Shown here: positions 56,381-64,000 of the stretch, piece by piece
Layout of the letters: each line of letters starts with the position of its first letter
Position numbering within the stretch: the first letter of the stretch is position 1
DNA from: Marinobacterium sp.
GTDB lineage: Bacteria > Pseudomonadota > Gammaproteobacteria > Pseudomonadales > Balneatricaceae
Direction: 5' to 3'
DNA length: 64,000 nucleotides
NCBI GenBank assembly: GCA_030602245.1
Contig: JAUWAC010000006.1
Span: forward strand, 41,245-105,244
Notes under the pieces: generated by a model
Databases searched by the model: none
Told to the model about the DNA's origin: nothing
Seen by the model: only the letters and a program-made list of their open reading frames with translations
Program-made: the position numbers and the translations under genes

Positions 56381-57137
56381 ACGCGGGGTGCGTGAGCCCG
56401 CTGCCGGCTACGGCGATGGCCGCGAACAGAGCGCGACGATTCCGAATGAGACCAAAACGCTGGTCAATATGATCTTTGCCCGTTTCATGGCGATCTACGG
56501 GCACAAGTTCAAAAGCTGCTTTGAAACCGAGGATGAACTGCGTATCGCCAAGCGTGAGTGGGCGCTGAGCCTACGCGGCTACGGTGAGCGCGAGCTGGTT
56601 GCGGCGGTCAACCGTTGCAAGGAAACACTGGCGTGGACGCCGACCATTTCCGAGTTTCTCGCCATTCTGCGCGAGATCGGCGGCGATTTCGGGCTGCCCT
56701 CCACCCGTGATGCCTATGTCGAAGCCTGTCTGCACGCGCAGCATCCGCGTGAGCATCAATGGAGTCACCCGGCCGTGTACTGGGCGGGACGCAATACCGG
56801 CTGGTTCGAGCTGCGCAGCGAAGACGAGGAGCAGGTACTGCCGAAGTTCAGCTACCAGTACGACGTGCTCTGTCGCCGGGTGCGGCAGGGCGAAGAGCTG
56901 GAGCTGCCGGTGCTGCCGGCGATCGAAAACAAGCAGGACAGCACCACCGCCCGCTTCATGCTGGCGTTTGCCGAACAGCACAAGCTGGCGCCGGAGTACG
57001 CGTGCGACCTGCTCTATTACCTGACGCTGCCGCGCGGCAGCAAGGTGCGTCAGCGGCTCAGGCAGCAGGCGCAGGCCCGGGCCGATGCCGATGGGCTGGC
57101 ACTGCAGCTGCCCGACGCGCCGGGGCCGGTGGTTTAA
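56298..57137 (+). CDS. Lambda-P-like replication protein (helicase loader family)
   Basis: A 279-residue protein related to replication protein P of lambdoid phages. The core (about 50-185) has NMIFARFMAIYGHKFKSCFE, RIAKREWALSLRGYGERELV and WTPTISEFLAILREIGG; in phage lambda P recruits DnaB to the origin. The ATG at 56298 lies inside the DnaT-like gene (overlap 83 bases); a later start, such as that before the MIFARF stretch, is possible. No integrase, capsid or repressor gene is nearby, so it appears to be a resident chromosomal gene. Confidence 0.75.
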   Translation: MKTPDQILEKSANGLPQPRWTSRTSTGERGVREPAAGYGDGREQSATIPNETKTLVNMIFARFMAIYGHKFKSCFETEDELRIAKREWALSLRGYGERELVAAVNRCKETLAWTPTISEFLAILREIGGDFGLPSTRDAYVEACLHAQHPREHQWSHPAVYWAGRNTGWFELRSEDEEQVLPKFSYQYDVLCRRVRQGEELELPVLPAIENKQDSTTARFMLAFAEQHKLAPEYACDLLYYLTLPRGSKVRQRLRQQAQARADADGLALQLPDAPGPVV

Positions 57138-57145
57138 CCGATCCG

Positions 57146-58204
57146 TTACTCAAAGTGCTGTCCGAACATCTCACCGATCGCGCGGCTCAGCTGCGCACTG
57201 CGATCCGGGTTGCGAAACGCATGCAGAATCAGGGCCCGCAGCGCCGGCATGAACATCAGATCGGCCAGCACCCGGCTGAAGCCTGCCTGCCCGGCCTTGC
57301 CGGCGGCGAGCTGCTCGAGAAACGGCTGTAGCACCTCAGGGGCCTGCAGCGTCGATGTGGCCCGTGTCGCGATCGCGACGATCACCTCCGCCTCCAGCGC
57401 ATGTGCACTGTGCAGCACTTTGAGTACCTGCTGTTGCTTGAACGTTTCGTCGGCACAGTTCGACAGTCCGCGCACCAGTGCTGCGATGATCAGCGGTTCC
57501 GCGGTGTCCGCTGCCAGCAGCTGATCCAGTCGGCGGGCCAGTGCATCGCGCACCGCCAGCGGTATCGCGCAGTGCTCGAGCAGGGTTGCGATCGATGCCA
57601 GCGCCGGCAGGGGCAGTTCATCGATCCGCGCGGCCAGCACCCGGGCGTGATCGCCCTGATCGAGGCGCACGATAAAGTCGGCCAGCCCCTGCAGGCCCAG
57701 GTCGGTCCAGCGTTCCAGCGGCAGCTGTCCGTGCAGGTAGGCTTCGGCATCCTCATAATAGGGCGAGGCGTGATTCCCCATCGCCTGGGCGGCGAGGGCG
57801 TGGAACATCGCCATCTTTTCCTGATCCGGCTTGAATGCGAACGGATTGTCTTTCAGTGCATCCTCTTCCAGCACGCCCTGCTGATGGTTGACGGCATTCT
57901 GCAACAGGCGGGCGACCAGATCGTCACGGGCCGCCTGTACCAGATAGCCCTGCTCATCAAGCGGCATCTTCAGGAACCAGATCGCATTTTCGTGGCGTGC
58001 CTTCGGGTTCCAGATCAGGATGCCAAGCCAGGCGTGATGCAGAAAGGGCTCCGGGTAGGGCACCTGAGCCCGCTCGATCTTTTCGAAGCGGTCGGGGCTC
58101 AGTTTGCTGATACGCCGTCCCATGTCGAACAGGCGCACGGCGGCGCCGGCATCGCGCAGCAGATGGATCAACAGCGGCTGGGGGGTATCCTGAGTGGCTG
58201 ACAT
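57146..58204 (-). CDS. DUF3549 family protein
   Basis: A 352-residue all-helical soluble protein of the DUF3549 family found mainly in pseudomonads and relatives. The N-terminal LIHLLRDAGAAVRLFDMGRR, the HHAWLGILIWNPKARHENAI segment and many leucine-rich helical repeats are typical. No catalytic motif is seen and the function is unknown. It converges on the P-like gene with eight bases between. Confidence 0.8.
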   Translation of the reverse strand: MSATQDTPQPLLIHLLRDAGAAVRLFDMGRRISKLSPDRFEKIERAQVPYPEPFLHHAWLGILIWNPKARHENAIWFLKMPLDEQGYLVQAARDDLVARLLQNAVNHQQGVLEEDALKDNPFAFKPDQEKMAMFHALAAQAMGNHASPYYEDAEAYLHGQLPLERWTDLGLQGLADFIVRLDQGDHARVLAARIDELPLPALASIATLLEHCAIPLAVRDALARRLDQLLAADTAEPLIIAALVRGLSNCADETFKQQQVLKVLHSAHALEAEVIVAIATRATSTLQAPEVLQPFLEQLAAGKAGQAGFSRVLADLMFMPALRALILHAFRNPDRSAQLSRAIGEMFGQHFE

Positions 58205-58451
58205 GAACGCTCCTGGCTGATCGGGACTGGGCGGATTCTACCGTCGTTGCGCTAGCGGGGCCAGCCGACCCTTTTCGCCCGCCGCGCAGGGTGGGGGGAA
58301 CGATCTGAGGCGGAGTTGGTGATACTATTGCCAGCTGCATGGCATCGAGCGCGGACAGCGTGCACTGCTGTGTACCCAGGAATAATCAGAGGAGTTGTCG
58401 GCCCGGCCGCTGCTGGATGCGGCCGCCCGCGTTTGAACCAAGGAATTACCC

Positions 58452-60020
58452 GTGCTTGAAGCTGTCTGGATCGTATTCGCCTTCGTACTTGGTATCGGTG
58501 TCAAAATGGTGGGGCTGCCGCCGCTGATCGGTTATCTGGCGGCAGGGTTTGCCATTGTCGGCGTCGGGCAGGCGGCCGGCATTCCGGTCGAAGGCACCGA
58601 GGTGCTTGAGCACATCGCGCATCTGGGCGTGTTGCTGCTGCTGTTTACCGTCGGCCTCAAGCTCAAGGTTCGCAATCTGGTGCGGCCCGAGGTCATCGGC
58701 GGCGGGGTGATGCATTTCGGGGTGTCGATCCTGCTGTTTACGCCCGGTATCCACCTCGTGATGGGGCTGGACTGGTACACCTCGCTGATGCTTGCGGTCG
58801 CGCTGTCATTCTCCAGTACGGTGCTGGCTGCAAAGGTGCTGGAATCCAAGCGCGAGCTGCGCGCGTTTCATGGCCGAGTCGCGATCGGCATTCTGATCGT
58901 GCAGGATCTGCTGGCGCTGCTGGTGATGGCGCTGGCCAGTGGCAAGACGCCATCGCTGTGGGCGCTGGTGGTGTTCGGGATTCCGCTGCTGCGCCCGCTG
59001 CTCTATCGCCTGCTGGATGTCAGCGGGCACGATGAACTGCTGGTGCTGCTGGGGCTGTTGCTGGCGCTGGTGATCGGCGGCAAGGGCTTCGAGAGTGTCG
59101 GGCTCAGCTCCGAGCTTGGCGCGCTGGCGTTTGGTGCACTGCTGGCCAACCACAAGCGGGCCGGGGAGCTTTCCAAGGCACTGTGGAGTATCAAGGAAGT
59201 GTTCCTGGTCGGTTTCTTCCTGCAGATCGGCATGGGCGGGTTGCCGGATGGCGGGGAGCTGATGTTTGCGCTGGTGATGGGGCTGCTGCTGCCGCTGAAG
59301 GGGATCCTGTTCTTCTTCCTGCTGCTGCTGTTCAAGCTGCGCGCGCGCAGTGCCTTCCTGTCCGGGCTGAGCCTGACCAATTACAGCGAATTCGGCCTCA
59401 TTGTCGCCAGTATCGTGCTGCCGCAGTGGCTGATTCCGCTGGCGATCGCGGTATCGATCTCGTTCCTGGTGTCGGCGCCGCTCTACCGGGCCGCGCATCC
59501 GCTGTATGAGCGCCTGAGTCATCGTCTGGTGCGCTTCGAGCGCTCAGGTTTTCACCCGGACGAACAGCCACTGTCGCTGGGGGATGCGCAGATCCTTGTC
59601 GTCGGTATGGGGCGCACCGGTACCGCAGCCTATGACCATCTGGCACAGAAGGGGCTGCCGATGATGGCGCTGGATTCGGATCCGGCCAAGGTTGATGCGC
59701 ACGTGGCAAAAGGGCGTCACGTGGTGTTTGCCGATGCCGAGGATGTGCAGCTGTGGAAAAACCTGACAGCCCCGGCGTTGCGCTACGTGATTCTGGCCGC
59801 CAGTGATGTGGAAGCGAAGATCACGGCGGCGCGTCAGCTGCGTCAGTCCGGGTTTGACGGTGTTATCGTTGCCCACAGCATGTTTGCCGATCATGCCGAG
59901 GCGATCACCCGGGCCGGTGCCGATCATACCTACCAGACGATGGCGGAAACCGGTGTCGGTCTGGCCGAGCACGTGTTTGCCGAGGCGCGTCAGCGCGCGG
60001 AGGCGATCGAAGGGGCCTGA
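58452..60020 (+). CDS. CPA2 monovalent cation:proton antiporter with TrkA-N domain (KefB/YbaL-like)
   Basis: A 522-residue protein starting at GTG. Twelve or so hydrophobic segments (about 1-360) form a Na+/H+ exchanger fold of the CPA2 group (LIGYLAAGFAIVGVGQAAGI, LSFSSTVLAAKVLESKRELR). A cytosolic NAD-binding TrkA-N domain follows (about 370-495) with the dinucleotide motif VVGMGRTGTAAYDHL. It resembles E. coli YbaL/KefB and likely exchanges K+ or Na+ for H+. The ligand control in KefB (glutathione) is not testable here. Confidence 0.88.
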   Translation: MLEAVWIVFAFVLGIGVKMVGLPPLIGYLAAGFAIVGVGQAAGIPVEGTEVLEHIAHLGVLLLLFTVGLKLKVRNLVRPEVIGGGVMHFGVSILLFTPGIHLVMGLDWYTSLMLAVALSFSSTVLAAKVLESKRELRAFHGRVAIGILIVQDLLALLVMALASGKTPSLWALVVFGIPLLRPLLYRLLDVSGHDELLVLLGLLLALVIGGKGFESVGLSSELGALAFGALLANHKRAGELSKALWSIKEVFLVGFFLQIGMGGLPDGGELMFALVMGLLLPLKGILFFFLLLLFKLRARSAFLSGLSLTNYSEFGLIVASIVLPQWLIPLAIAVSISFLVSAPLYRAAHPLYERLSHRLVRFERSGFHPDEQPLSLGDAQILVVGMGRTGTAAYDHLAQKGLPMMALDSDPAKVDAHVAKGRHVVFADAEDVQLWKNLTAPALRYVILAASDVEAKITAARQLRQSGFDGVIVAHSMFADHAEAITRAGADHTYQTMAETGVGLAEHVFAEARQRAEAIEGA

Positions 60021-60052
60021 GGGCCCCTGGTATGCGAGTCAGCGGCCGTGGT

Positions 60053-60379
60053 TTAGCGGGCCTCGGTGACGGCCTTGTCGAGCTGCCCGATCAGCTCAAG
60101 CAGGCGGTCGGTGTCGGCGTCCATCTGTCGGTAGATCTCTTCCGCCATCGGGGCCACGGCACAGGTCTCCGGCAGCGGTATCCGCTCCAGCACCATGTGC
60201 TCCAGCCGGGGCAGCAGCAGCCACTGCACCCACTCGTGGAAATTAAGGGTGTCGACGCAGAACGGCTGCTGACTCATCAGTGCCTCGGGGGCAGGCATCT
60301 GCTGCGACCAGAGATCGAGCGCGCGCATCTCGCGCTCGATCTCCATCAGCAGTGACAGAATCTGTTGACGTTCACTCAC
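60053..60379 (-). CDS. yqcC: YqcC family protein (DUF446)
   Basis: A 108-residue soluble helical protein of the YqcC family (WALP-rich helical bundle of unknown role). The start [40 protein letters not shown] and [20 protein letters not shown] are the family signature. The start is a GTG that overlaps the DAHP-synthase stop by four bases (GTGA). An in-frame upstream extension overprints the DAHP-synthase end and is not used. Confidence 0.88.
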   Translation of the reverse strand: MSERQQILSLLMEIEREMRALDLWSQQMPAPEALMSQQPFCVDTLNFHEWVQWLLLPRLEHMVLERIPLPETCAVAPMAEEIYRQMDADTDRLLELIGQLDKAVTEAR

Positions 60380-61731
60380 CGCTGCTGCCTCGCAACTTTC
60401 AGCGTGTCCGCGATCATGAACGCCAGTTCCAGCGACTGGTCGGCGTTGAGGCGCGGATCGCAGTGGGTGTGGTAGCGCTCGGCCAGCGTTTCTTCTGTCA
60501 CCTGATAGGCGCCGCCGATACATTCGGTGACCGCGTTGCCGGTCATTTCGAAATGCACGCCGCCGGCGTAGCTGCCTTCGGCCTGATGGACTTCGAAGAA
60601 CCCTTTCATCTCGTGCAGGATTGCGTTGACGTTGCGCGTCTTGTAGCCGTTGGACGCCTTGATCGTGTTGCCGTGCATGGGATCGGAACTCCACACCACG
60701 TTGGCGCCCATCGACTGTACGGCGCGCACCAGCGGCGGCAGCTTGTCGAGGATCTGCTCGGCACCCATGCGCGCGATCAGGGTGATGCGGCCCGGGGTGT
60801 TGTCGGGGTTCAGGATCTCGAGCAGCCGGCGCAGGTCATCAGTGTCGGTGCTGGGGCCAACCTTGATGCCGACCGGGTTGCGCACGCCGCGCAGGAATTC
60901 GACATGGGCGTGGTCGGGTTGGCGCGTCCGGTCGCCGATCCAGAGCATGTGAGCCGAGCAGTCGTACCAGTCGCCGGTCAGGCTGTCGCGGCGGGTCAGG
61001 GCCTGCTCGTAGTTCAGCAGCAGTGCCTCGTGGGAGGTGTAGAAGGCGGTTTCCTTCAGCTGCGGCGTGTTGTCCGGCTTCAGGCCGCATGCCTTCATGA
61101 AGGCGAGCGTCTGGTCGATCTGTGACGCCAGGTGTTCATATTTCTCGTGGGCCGGGCTTTGAGCGACGAAGCCCAGATTCCACTTGTGTACCTGATGCAG
61201 GTCGGCAAGACCGCCGCCGGCAAAGGCGCGCAGCAGGTTCAGCGTGGCCGAGGCCTGATGGTACGCGGCAAGCAGGCGCTGCGGATCGGGGGTGCGCGCC
61301 TGTTCGGTGAATTCGATGCTGTTGACGATGTCGCCGCGGTAGCTCGGCAGTGCGACGCCGTCGATGGTTTCGGTGTCGGCGGAGCGCGGCTTGGCAAACT
61401 GGCCGGCCATGCGTCCGATCTTGACCACCGGGCAGCTGCCGGCGAAGGTCAGGACGATCGCCATTTGCAGAAGCAGCTGGAACGTGTCCTTGATCTTGTT
61501 GGCGTTGAACTCGGCGAAACTTTCGGCGCAGTCGCCGCCTTGCAGCAGGAAGCCGTCGCCGCGGCTGACCGCCGCCAGCTCGTCCTGCAGCGAGCGAATC
61601 TCGCCGGCAAATACCAGCGGCGGGTAATTGGCCAGAGTGGTTTCGGCCTGTGCCAGTTGCTCAGCATCCGGGTAGGTCGGCTGCTGCTTGATCGGCTTGT
61701 CGCGCCAGCTGTTGGGGCTCCAGTTCTGCAT
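60376..61731 (-). CDS. Class II 3-deoxy-7-phosphoheptulonate synthase
   Basis: A 451-residue class II (plant-type) DAHP synthase, first enzyme of the shikimate pathway, joining PEP and erythrose 4-phosphate. Family motifs include [55 protein letters not shown] and [10 protein letters not shown]. It differs from the class I AroF/G/H. It lies upstream of yqcC with a four-base overlap. Any feedback control is not evident from sequence alone. Confidence 0.96.
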   Translation of the reverse strand: MQNWSPNSWRDKPIKQQPTYPDAEQLAQAETTLANYPPLVFAGEIRSLQDELAAVSRGDGFLLQGGDCAESFAEFNANKIKDTFQLLLQMAIVLTFAGSCPVVKIGRMAGQFAKPRSADTETIDGVALPSYRGDIVNSIEFTEQARTPDPQRLLAAYHQASATLNLLRAFAGGGLADLHQVHKWNLGFVAQSPAHEKYEHLASQIDQTLAFMKACGLKPDNTPQLKETAFYTSHEALLLNYEQALTRRDSLTGDWYDCSAHMLWIGDRTRQPDHAHVEFLRGVRNPVGIKVGPSTDTDDLRRLLEILNPDNTPGRITLIARMGAEQILDKLPPLVRAVQSMGANVVWSSDPMHGNTIKASNGYKTRNVNAILHEMKGFFEVHQAEGSYAGGVHFEMTGNAVTECIGGAYQVTEETLAERYHTHCDPRLNADQSLELAFMIADTLKVARQQR

Positions 61732-61837
61732 GATAAGGGTATCCGTTGGTACTTCTTGGTATGGGAAAGCAGCGCTAAGTGTATGTGATTGCGCCCGGCA
61801 AACAAAGGCACTGCCGGTGTCGCGCCGGAGCCGTAGC

Positions 61838-62755
61838 TCAGGAGGCGGCGCGGATTCCGGCCAGATTGCGGAAGGTGATTTCGCGTGCGGTATTCAGGAA
61901 GTCGACCATGAAATCGGCATCCTTCTGGTCTTCGCGCATGGCGGCATAGAGCGTGCACCAGAGGCCCTTTTCGCCCAGTGGGCGGGCGGCGACGTAGTCG
62001 CGTTCCAGATATTCATGCAGGGCCCAGTTCGGCAGGGCGGCGACGCCGCGACCGCTGGCGACCAGCTGGACCATCATGACGGTCAGCTCGGCGGTGCGTA
62101 CCTCGGCCGGTTCGACGTTTTCCGGGTCGAGAAAGCGGGTGAATACATCGAGCCGTCCGGTGTCGACCGGGTAGGTGATCAGTGTTTCCTGTGCCAGATC
62201 CCGCGGGTGGATGAACTTGCGCGCAATGAGGCGATGCTGTCGTCCCAATGCCAGCACGGATTCATAGCTGAACAGCGGCACGTAATGGATACCGGTACGT
62301 GGCTCCGGGTCTGACGTGATGACCAGGTCGAGGTCGCCGCGGGCCAGCGCCGGCAGCGGCTGGAATGTAAATCCGGTGGAGAGGTCAAGCTCCACCTCCG
62401 GCCAGTTCTGGCGGAAATGGTCGATGGTCGGCATCAGCCAGTCGAAGCAGCTGTGGCACTCGATGCAGATGTTCAGGCGTCCGGCGGCGCCACCGGCCAG
62501 ACGGGCAATGTCGCGTTCGGCGTTGCGGATCATCGGCAGCAGATCGTCAGCCAGTGCGAGCAGGCGCTGGCCGGCGCTGGTGAAGCAGATCGGCTTGGTC
62601 TTGCGGATGAACAGGGAACAGTTGAGGCGCTCTTCCAGATCCTTGATCTGGTGGGAGAGGGCGGACTGCGTCAGATGGACTCGCTCGGCGGCTTCGACAA
62701 GGCTGCCTGCGTCACGCAGGGCCGCGAGGGTTTTCAAGTGACGTAGTTCTATCAT
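61838..62755 (-). CDS. metR: LysR-type regulator MetR
   Basis: A 305-residue LysR-family activator of methionine synthesis genes. The winged helix (about 1-65) is [20 protein letters not shown] plus [20 protein letters not shown]; the effector domain has [20 protein letters not shown] typical of MetR, which uses homocysteine as ligand. The ATG at 62755 gives the canonical [10 protein letters not shown]; a longer frame is ignored. The usual divergent metE is absent here; the neighbour is argF. Confidence 0.9.
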   Translation of the reverse strand: MIELRHLKTLAALRDAGSLVEAAERVHLTQSALSHQIKDLEERLNCSLFIRKTKPICFTSAGQRLLALADDLLPMIRNAERDIARLAGGAAGRLNICIECHSCFDWLMPTIDHFRQNWPEVELDLSTGFTFQPLPALARGDLDLVITSDPEPRTGIHYVPLFSYESVLALGRQHRLIARKFIHPRDLAQETLITYPVDTGRLDVFTRFLDPENVEPAEVRTAELTVMMVQLVASGRGVAALPNWALHEYLERDYVAARPLGEKGLWCTLYAAMREDQKDADFMVDFLNTAREITFRNLAGIRAAS

Positions 62756-62873
62756 GCCTGACTGACTCTCTCTGATCCTGACCCCGAATGCCGGGTGCTG
62801 AACGCCAGTATAGTCGGCCGGCTGGGGTCTGGCGAGAGCCGGCCGCCACCGCACTGGCGGGCGGCCGAAGCGA

Positions 62874-63785
62874 TTACTTGCTGGTGACCAGCAGGAACTC
62901 CAGCAGTGCCTTCTGCGCATGCAGGCGGTTCTCTGCCTGCTGGAAAGCGACGCAGCGCGGGTCGTCCATCATGTCTTCGCTGATCTCCTCGCCACGGTGA
63001 GCCGGCAGGCAGTGCATGAACAGTGCATCCTCGGCAGCCTGATCCATCAGCGCGGGGCTGACCTGATAGCCACGGAACTCTCGCACGCGCTGGCGCTGCT
63101 CGTCTTCCTGACCCATTGAGGCCCAGACATCGGTGCAGACCAGATCGGCGCCGGCCACGGCTTCTTCCGGGCTGTTGAAAACGCGTACGCGATCGGCGTT
63201 TTTCAGCACCAGCTCCGCATTGGGGGCGAAGTCTTCCGGACAGGCGATGTTCAGGTTGAAATCGAACTGCACGGCGGCGTTGATATAGGAGTTGCACATG
63301 TTGTTGCCATCACCGACCCAGGCCACGGTCTTGCCCTTGATCGAGCCGCGCAGCTCGAAATAGGTCTGCATGTCGGCGAGCAGCTGGCACGGATGGTAGT
63401 CATCCGTCAGTGCGTTGATGACCGGCACGCGCGAGTGGGCGGCGAAGGTTTCGACCAGCGCGTGGCTGAAGGTCCGGATCATCACCACATCGACCATGCT
63501 GGAGATGACGCGGGCGCTGTCCTCGATCGGCTCGCCACGACCCAGCTGGGTGTCGCGCGGCGACAGGAACATGGCGTGGCCACCGAACTGCGCCATGCCG
63601 GTCTCGAACGAGACGCGGGTCCGGGTCGAGGCTTTTTCGAAAATCATCGCCATGACACGGTTTTTCAGTGGCTCGTAGATCTCGCCTTCATTGCGCATCC
63701 GTTTCAGCTCAACGGCGCGCTCGATGATGCCTTGCAGCTCTGCCGGCGTCATGTCCAGCAGGGTCAGAAAATGTCTTGTGCTCAT
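62874..63785 (-). CDS. argF: Ornithine carbamoyltransferase ArgF
   Basis: A 303-residue enzyme making citrulline from ornithine and carbamoyl phosphate. The carbamoyl-phosphate motif STRTR is in [24 protein letters not shown] and the [12 protein letters not shown] ornithine-site motifs are intact. The ATG at 63785 gives [13 protein letters not shown], the usual start. The order argD-argF matches Pseudomonas. Confidence 0.96.
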   Translation of the reverse strand: MSTRHFLTLLDMTPAELQGIIERAVELKRMRNEGEIYEPLKNRVMAMIFEKASTRTRVSFETGMAQFGGHAMFLSPRDTQLGRGEPIEDSARVISSMVDVVMIRTFSHALVETFAAHSRVPVINALTDDYHPCQLLADMQTYFELRGSIKGKTVAWVGDGNNMCNSYINAAVQFDFNLNIACPEDFAPNAELVLKNADRVRVFNSPEEAVAGADLVCTDVWASMGQEDEQRQRVREFRGYQVSPALMDQAAEDALFMHCLPAHRGEEISEDMMDDPRCVAFQQAENRLHAQKALLEFLLVTSK

Positions 63786-63848
63786 AGTTTCAACAGGCGG
63801 CAAGCGCCGCCGGTTCCAGAGGTCTGATTGGTTGAAGGTGTCCGTGCG

Positions 63849-64000
63849 TCAGGCGCTGCGCTCTTCGCCGGCGTAGACGCGGATCAGCTGGGACACGGTA
63901 TTGATCATGAGGTCGGCCTCGTTCTTGCTCATGATCAGCGGCGGCAGCAGGCGCACCACGCGACCGGCGCCGGTAACATTCATCAGCACGCCCTTCACCT
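63849..64000 (-). CDS. argD: Acetylornithine aminotransferase ArgD, C-terminal end
   Basis: The last 50 residues of a class III aminotransferase that continues past the window. The visible end is VKGVLMNVTGAGRVVRLLPP followed by LIMSKNEADLMINTVSQLI. RLLPPL is the usual C-terminal signature of ArgD/aspartate-aminotransferase-family proteins, and argF follows 63 bases downstream on the same strand, which supports ArgD. Confidence 0.82.
   Translation of the reverse strand, partial: VKGVLMNVTGAGRVVRLLPPLIMSKNEADLMINTVSQLIRVYAGEERSA

Noticed and set aside
55520..57137. DnaT/P pair as part of a prophage
   Set aside because: No integrase, repressor, capsid, tail or lysis gene is found on either side; neighbours are ordinary core genes.
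62841..62866. GC-rich hairpin after argF as a terminator
   Set aside because: A seven-bp GGCCGCC/GGCGGCC stem is present but no T-run follows in the argF direction, so I do not call it a terminator.

Overview
This 64 kb window looks like the core chromosome of a free-living, high-GC gammaproteobacterium. The order mgtE–ptsO–rapZ–ptsN–hpf–rpoN–lptBAC–kdsC–kdsD / mlaFEDCB–ibaG–murA–hisG–hisD–algW, an algW/degS-type protease, a class II DAHP synthase, a DUF3549 gene and a fxsA–groESL pair point to the Pseudomonadales/Oceanospirillales neighbourhood (Pseudomonas, Marinobacter, Halomonas-like). No rRNA, tRNA, CRISPR array, insertion sequence or prophage was seen. Nearly all DNA is coding, with many 1-11 base overlaps between genes of one operon.

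Region 1 (1-16.4 kb) is an envelope and nitrogen-regulation block. On the minus strand it holds the ribosome factor darP, the Mg transporter mgtE, the nitrogen PTS (ptsO, ptsN) with rapZ, the hibernation factor hpf, sigma-54, the LPS export genes lptB/A/C and the KDO genes kdsC/kdsD. On the plus strand, starting from a good sigma-70 promoter, come the lipid-asymmetry system mlaFEDCB, ibaG, murA, hisG and hisD, closed by a bidirectional terminator. Region 2 (16.4-31 kb) holds algW, a Nif3 protein, zapG, a GntR/acuI divergent pair with two matching operator-like palindromes, and a split vitamin B12 module. That module is a BtuF-like binding protein, a PduO-type adenosyltransferase with an overlapping Cys-rich secreted protein, and a BtuB receptor behind a clear cobalamin riboswitch. 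An HDOD protein, a PPK2 kinase overlapping panE, yajQ, a small Cys protein behind a strong Fur box, and an ampG permease with a 15-bp minisatellite tail follow.

Region 3 (31-41 kb) contains an SDR reductase, fxsA, groESL with two heat-shock-type promoters, a coiled-coil membrane protein, thpR, trhP, a MenA-like prenyltransferase, class I fumarase and a cytochrome c. Region 4 (41-50 kb) has a two-gene AAA+ ATPase operon of unknown role, a diguanylate cyclase, mtgA, the radical-SAM gene ygiQ, and a cold-shock gene preceded by a 725-base gene-free, hairpin-rich stretch. Region 5 (50-64 kb) has a CobW-type GTPase, nfsA, an AMP/thymidine phosphorylase coupled to a PRPP-synthetase paralogue, purU, a chromosomal DnaT-like plus lambda-P-like replication pair, a DUF3549 gene, a KefB-type antiporter, yqcC with class II DAHP synthase, metR, argF and the end of argD.

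The least explained items are the AAA+ operon, the DnaT/P pair, the phosphorylase/PRPP-synthetase pair, the Fur-box Cys protein, the symmetric Cys6 secreted protein, the structured region upstream of the cold-shock gene, and two separate 15-bp coding minisatellites. All functional names come from reading protein sequence and motifs; no database search was run.
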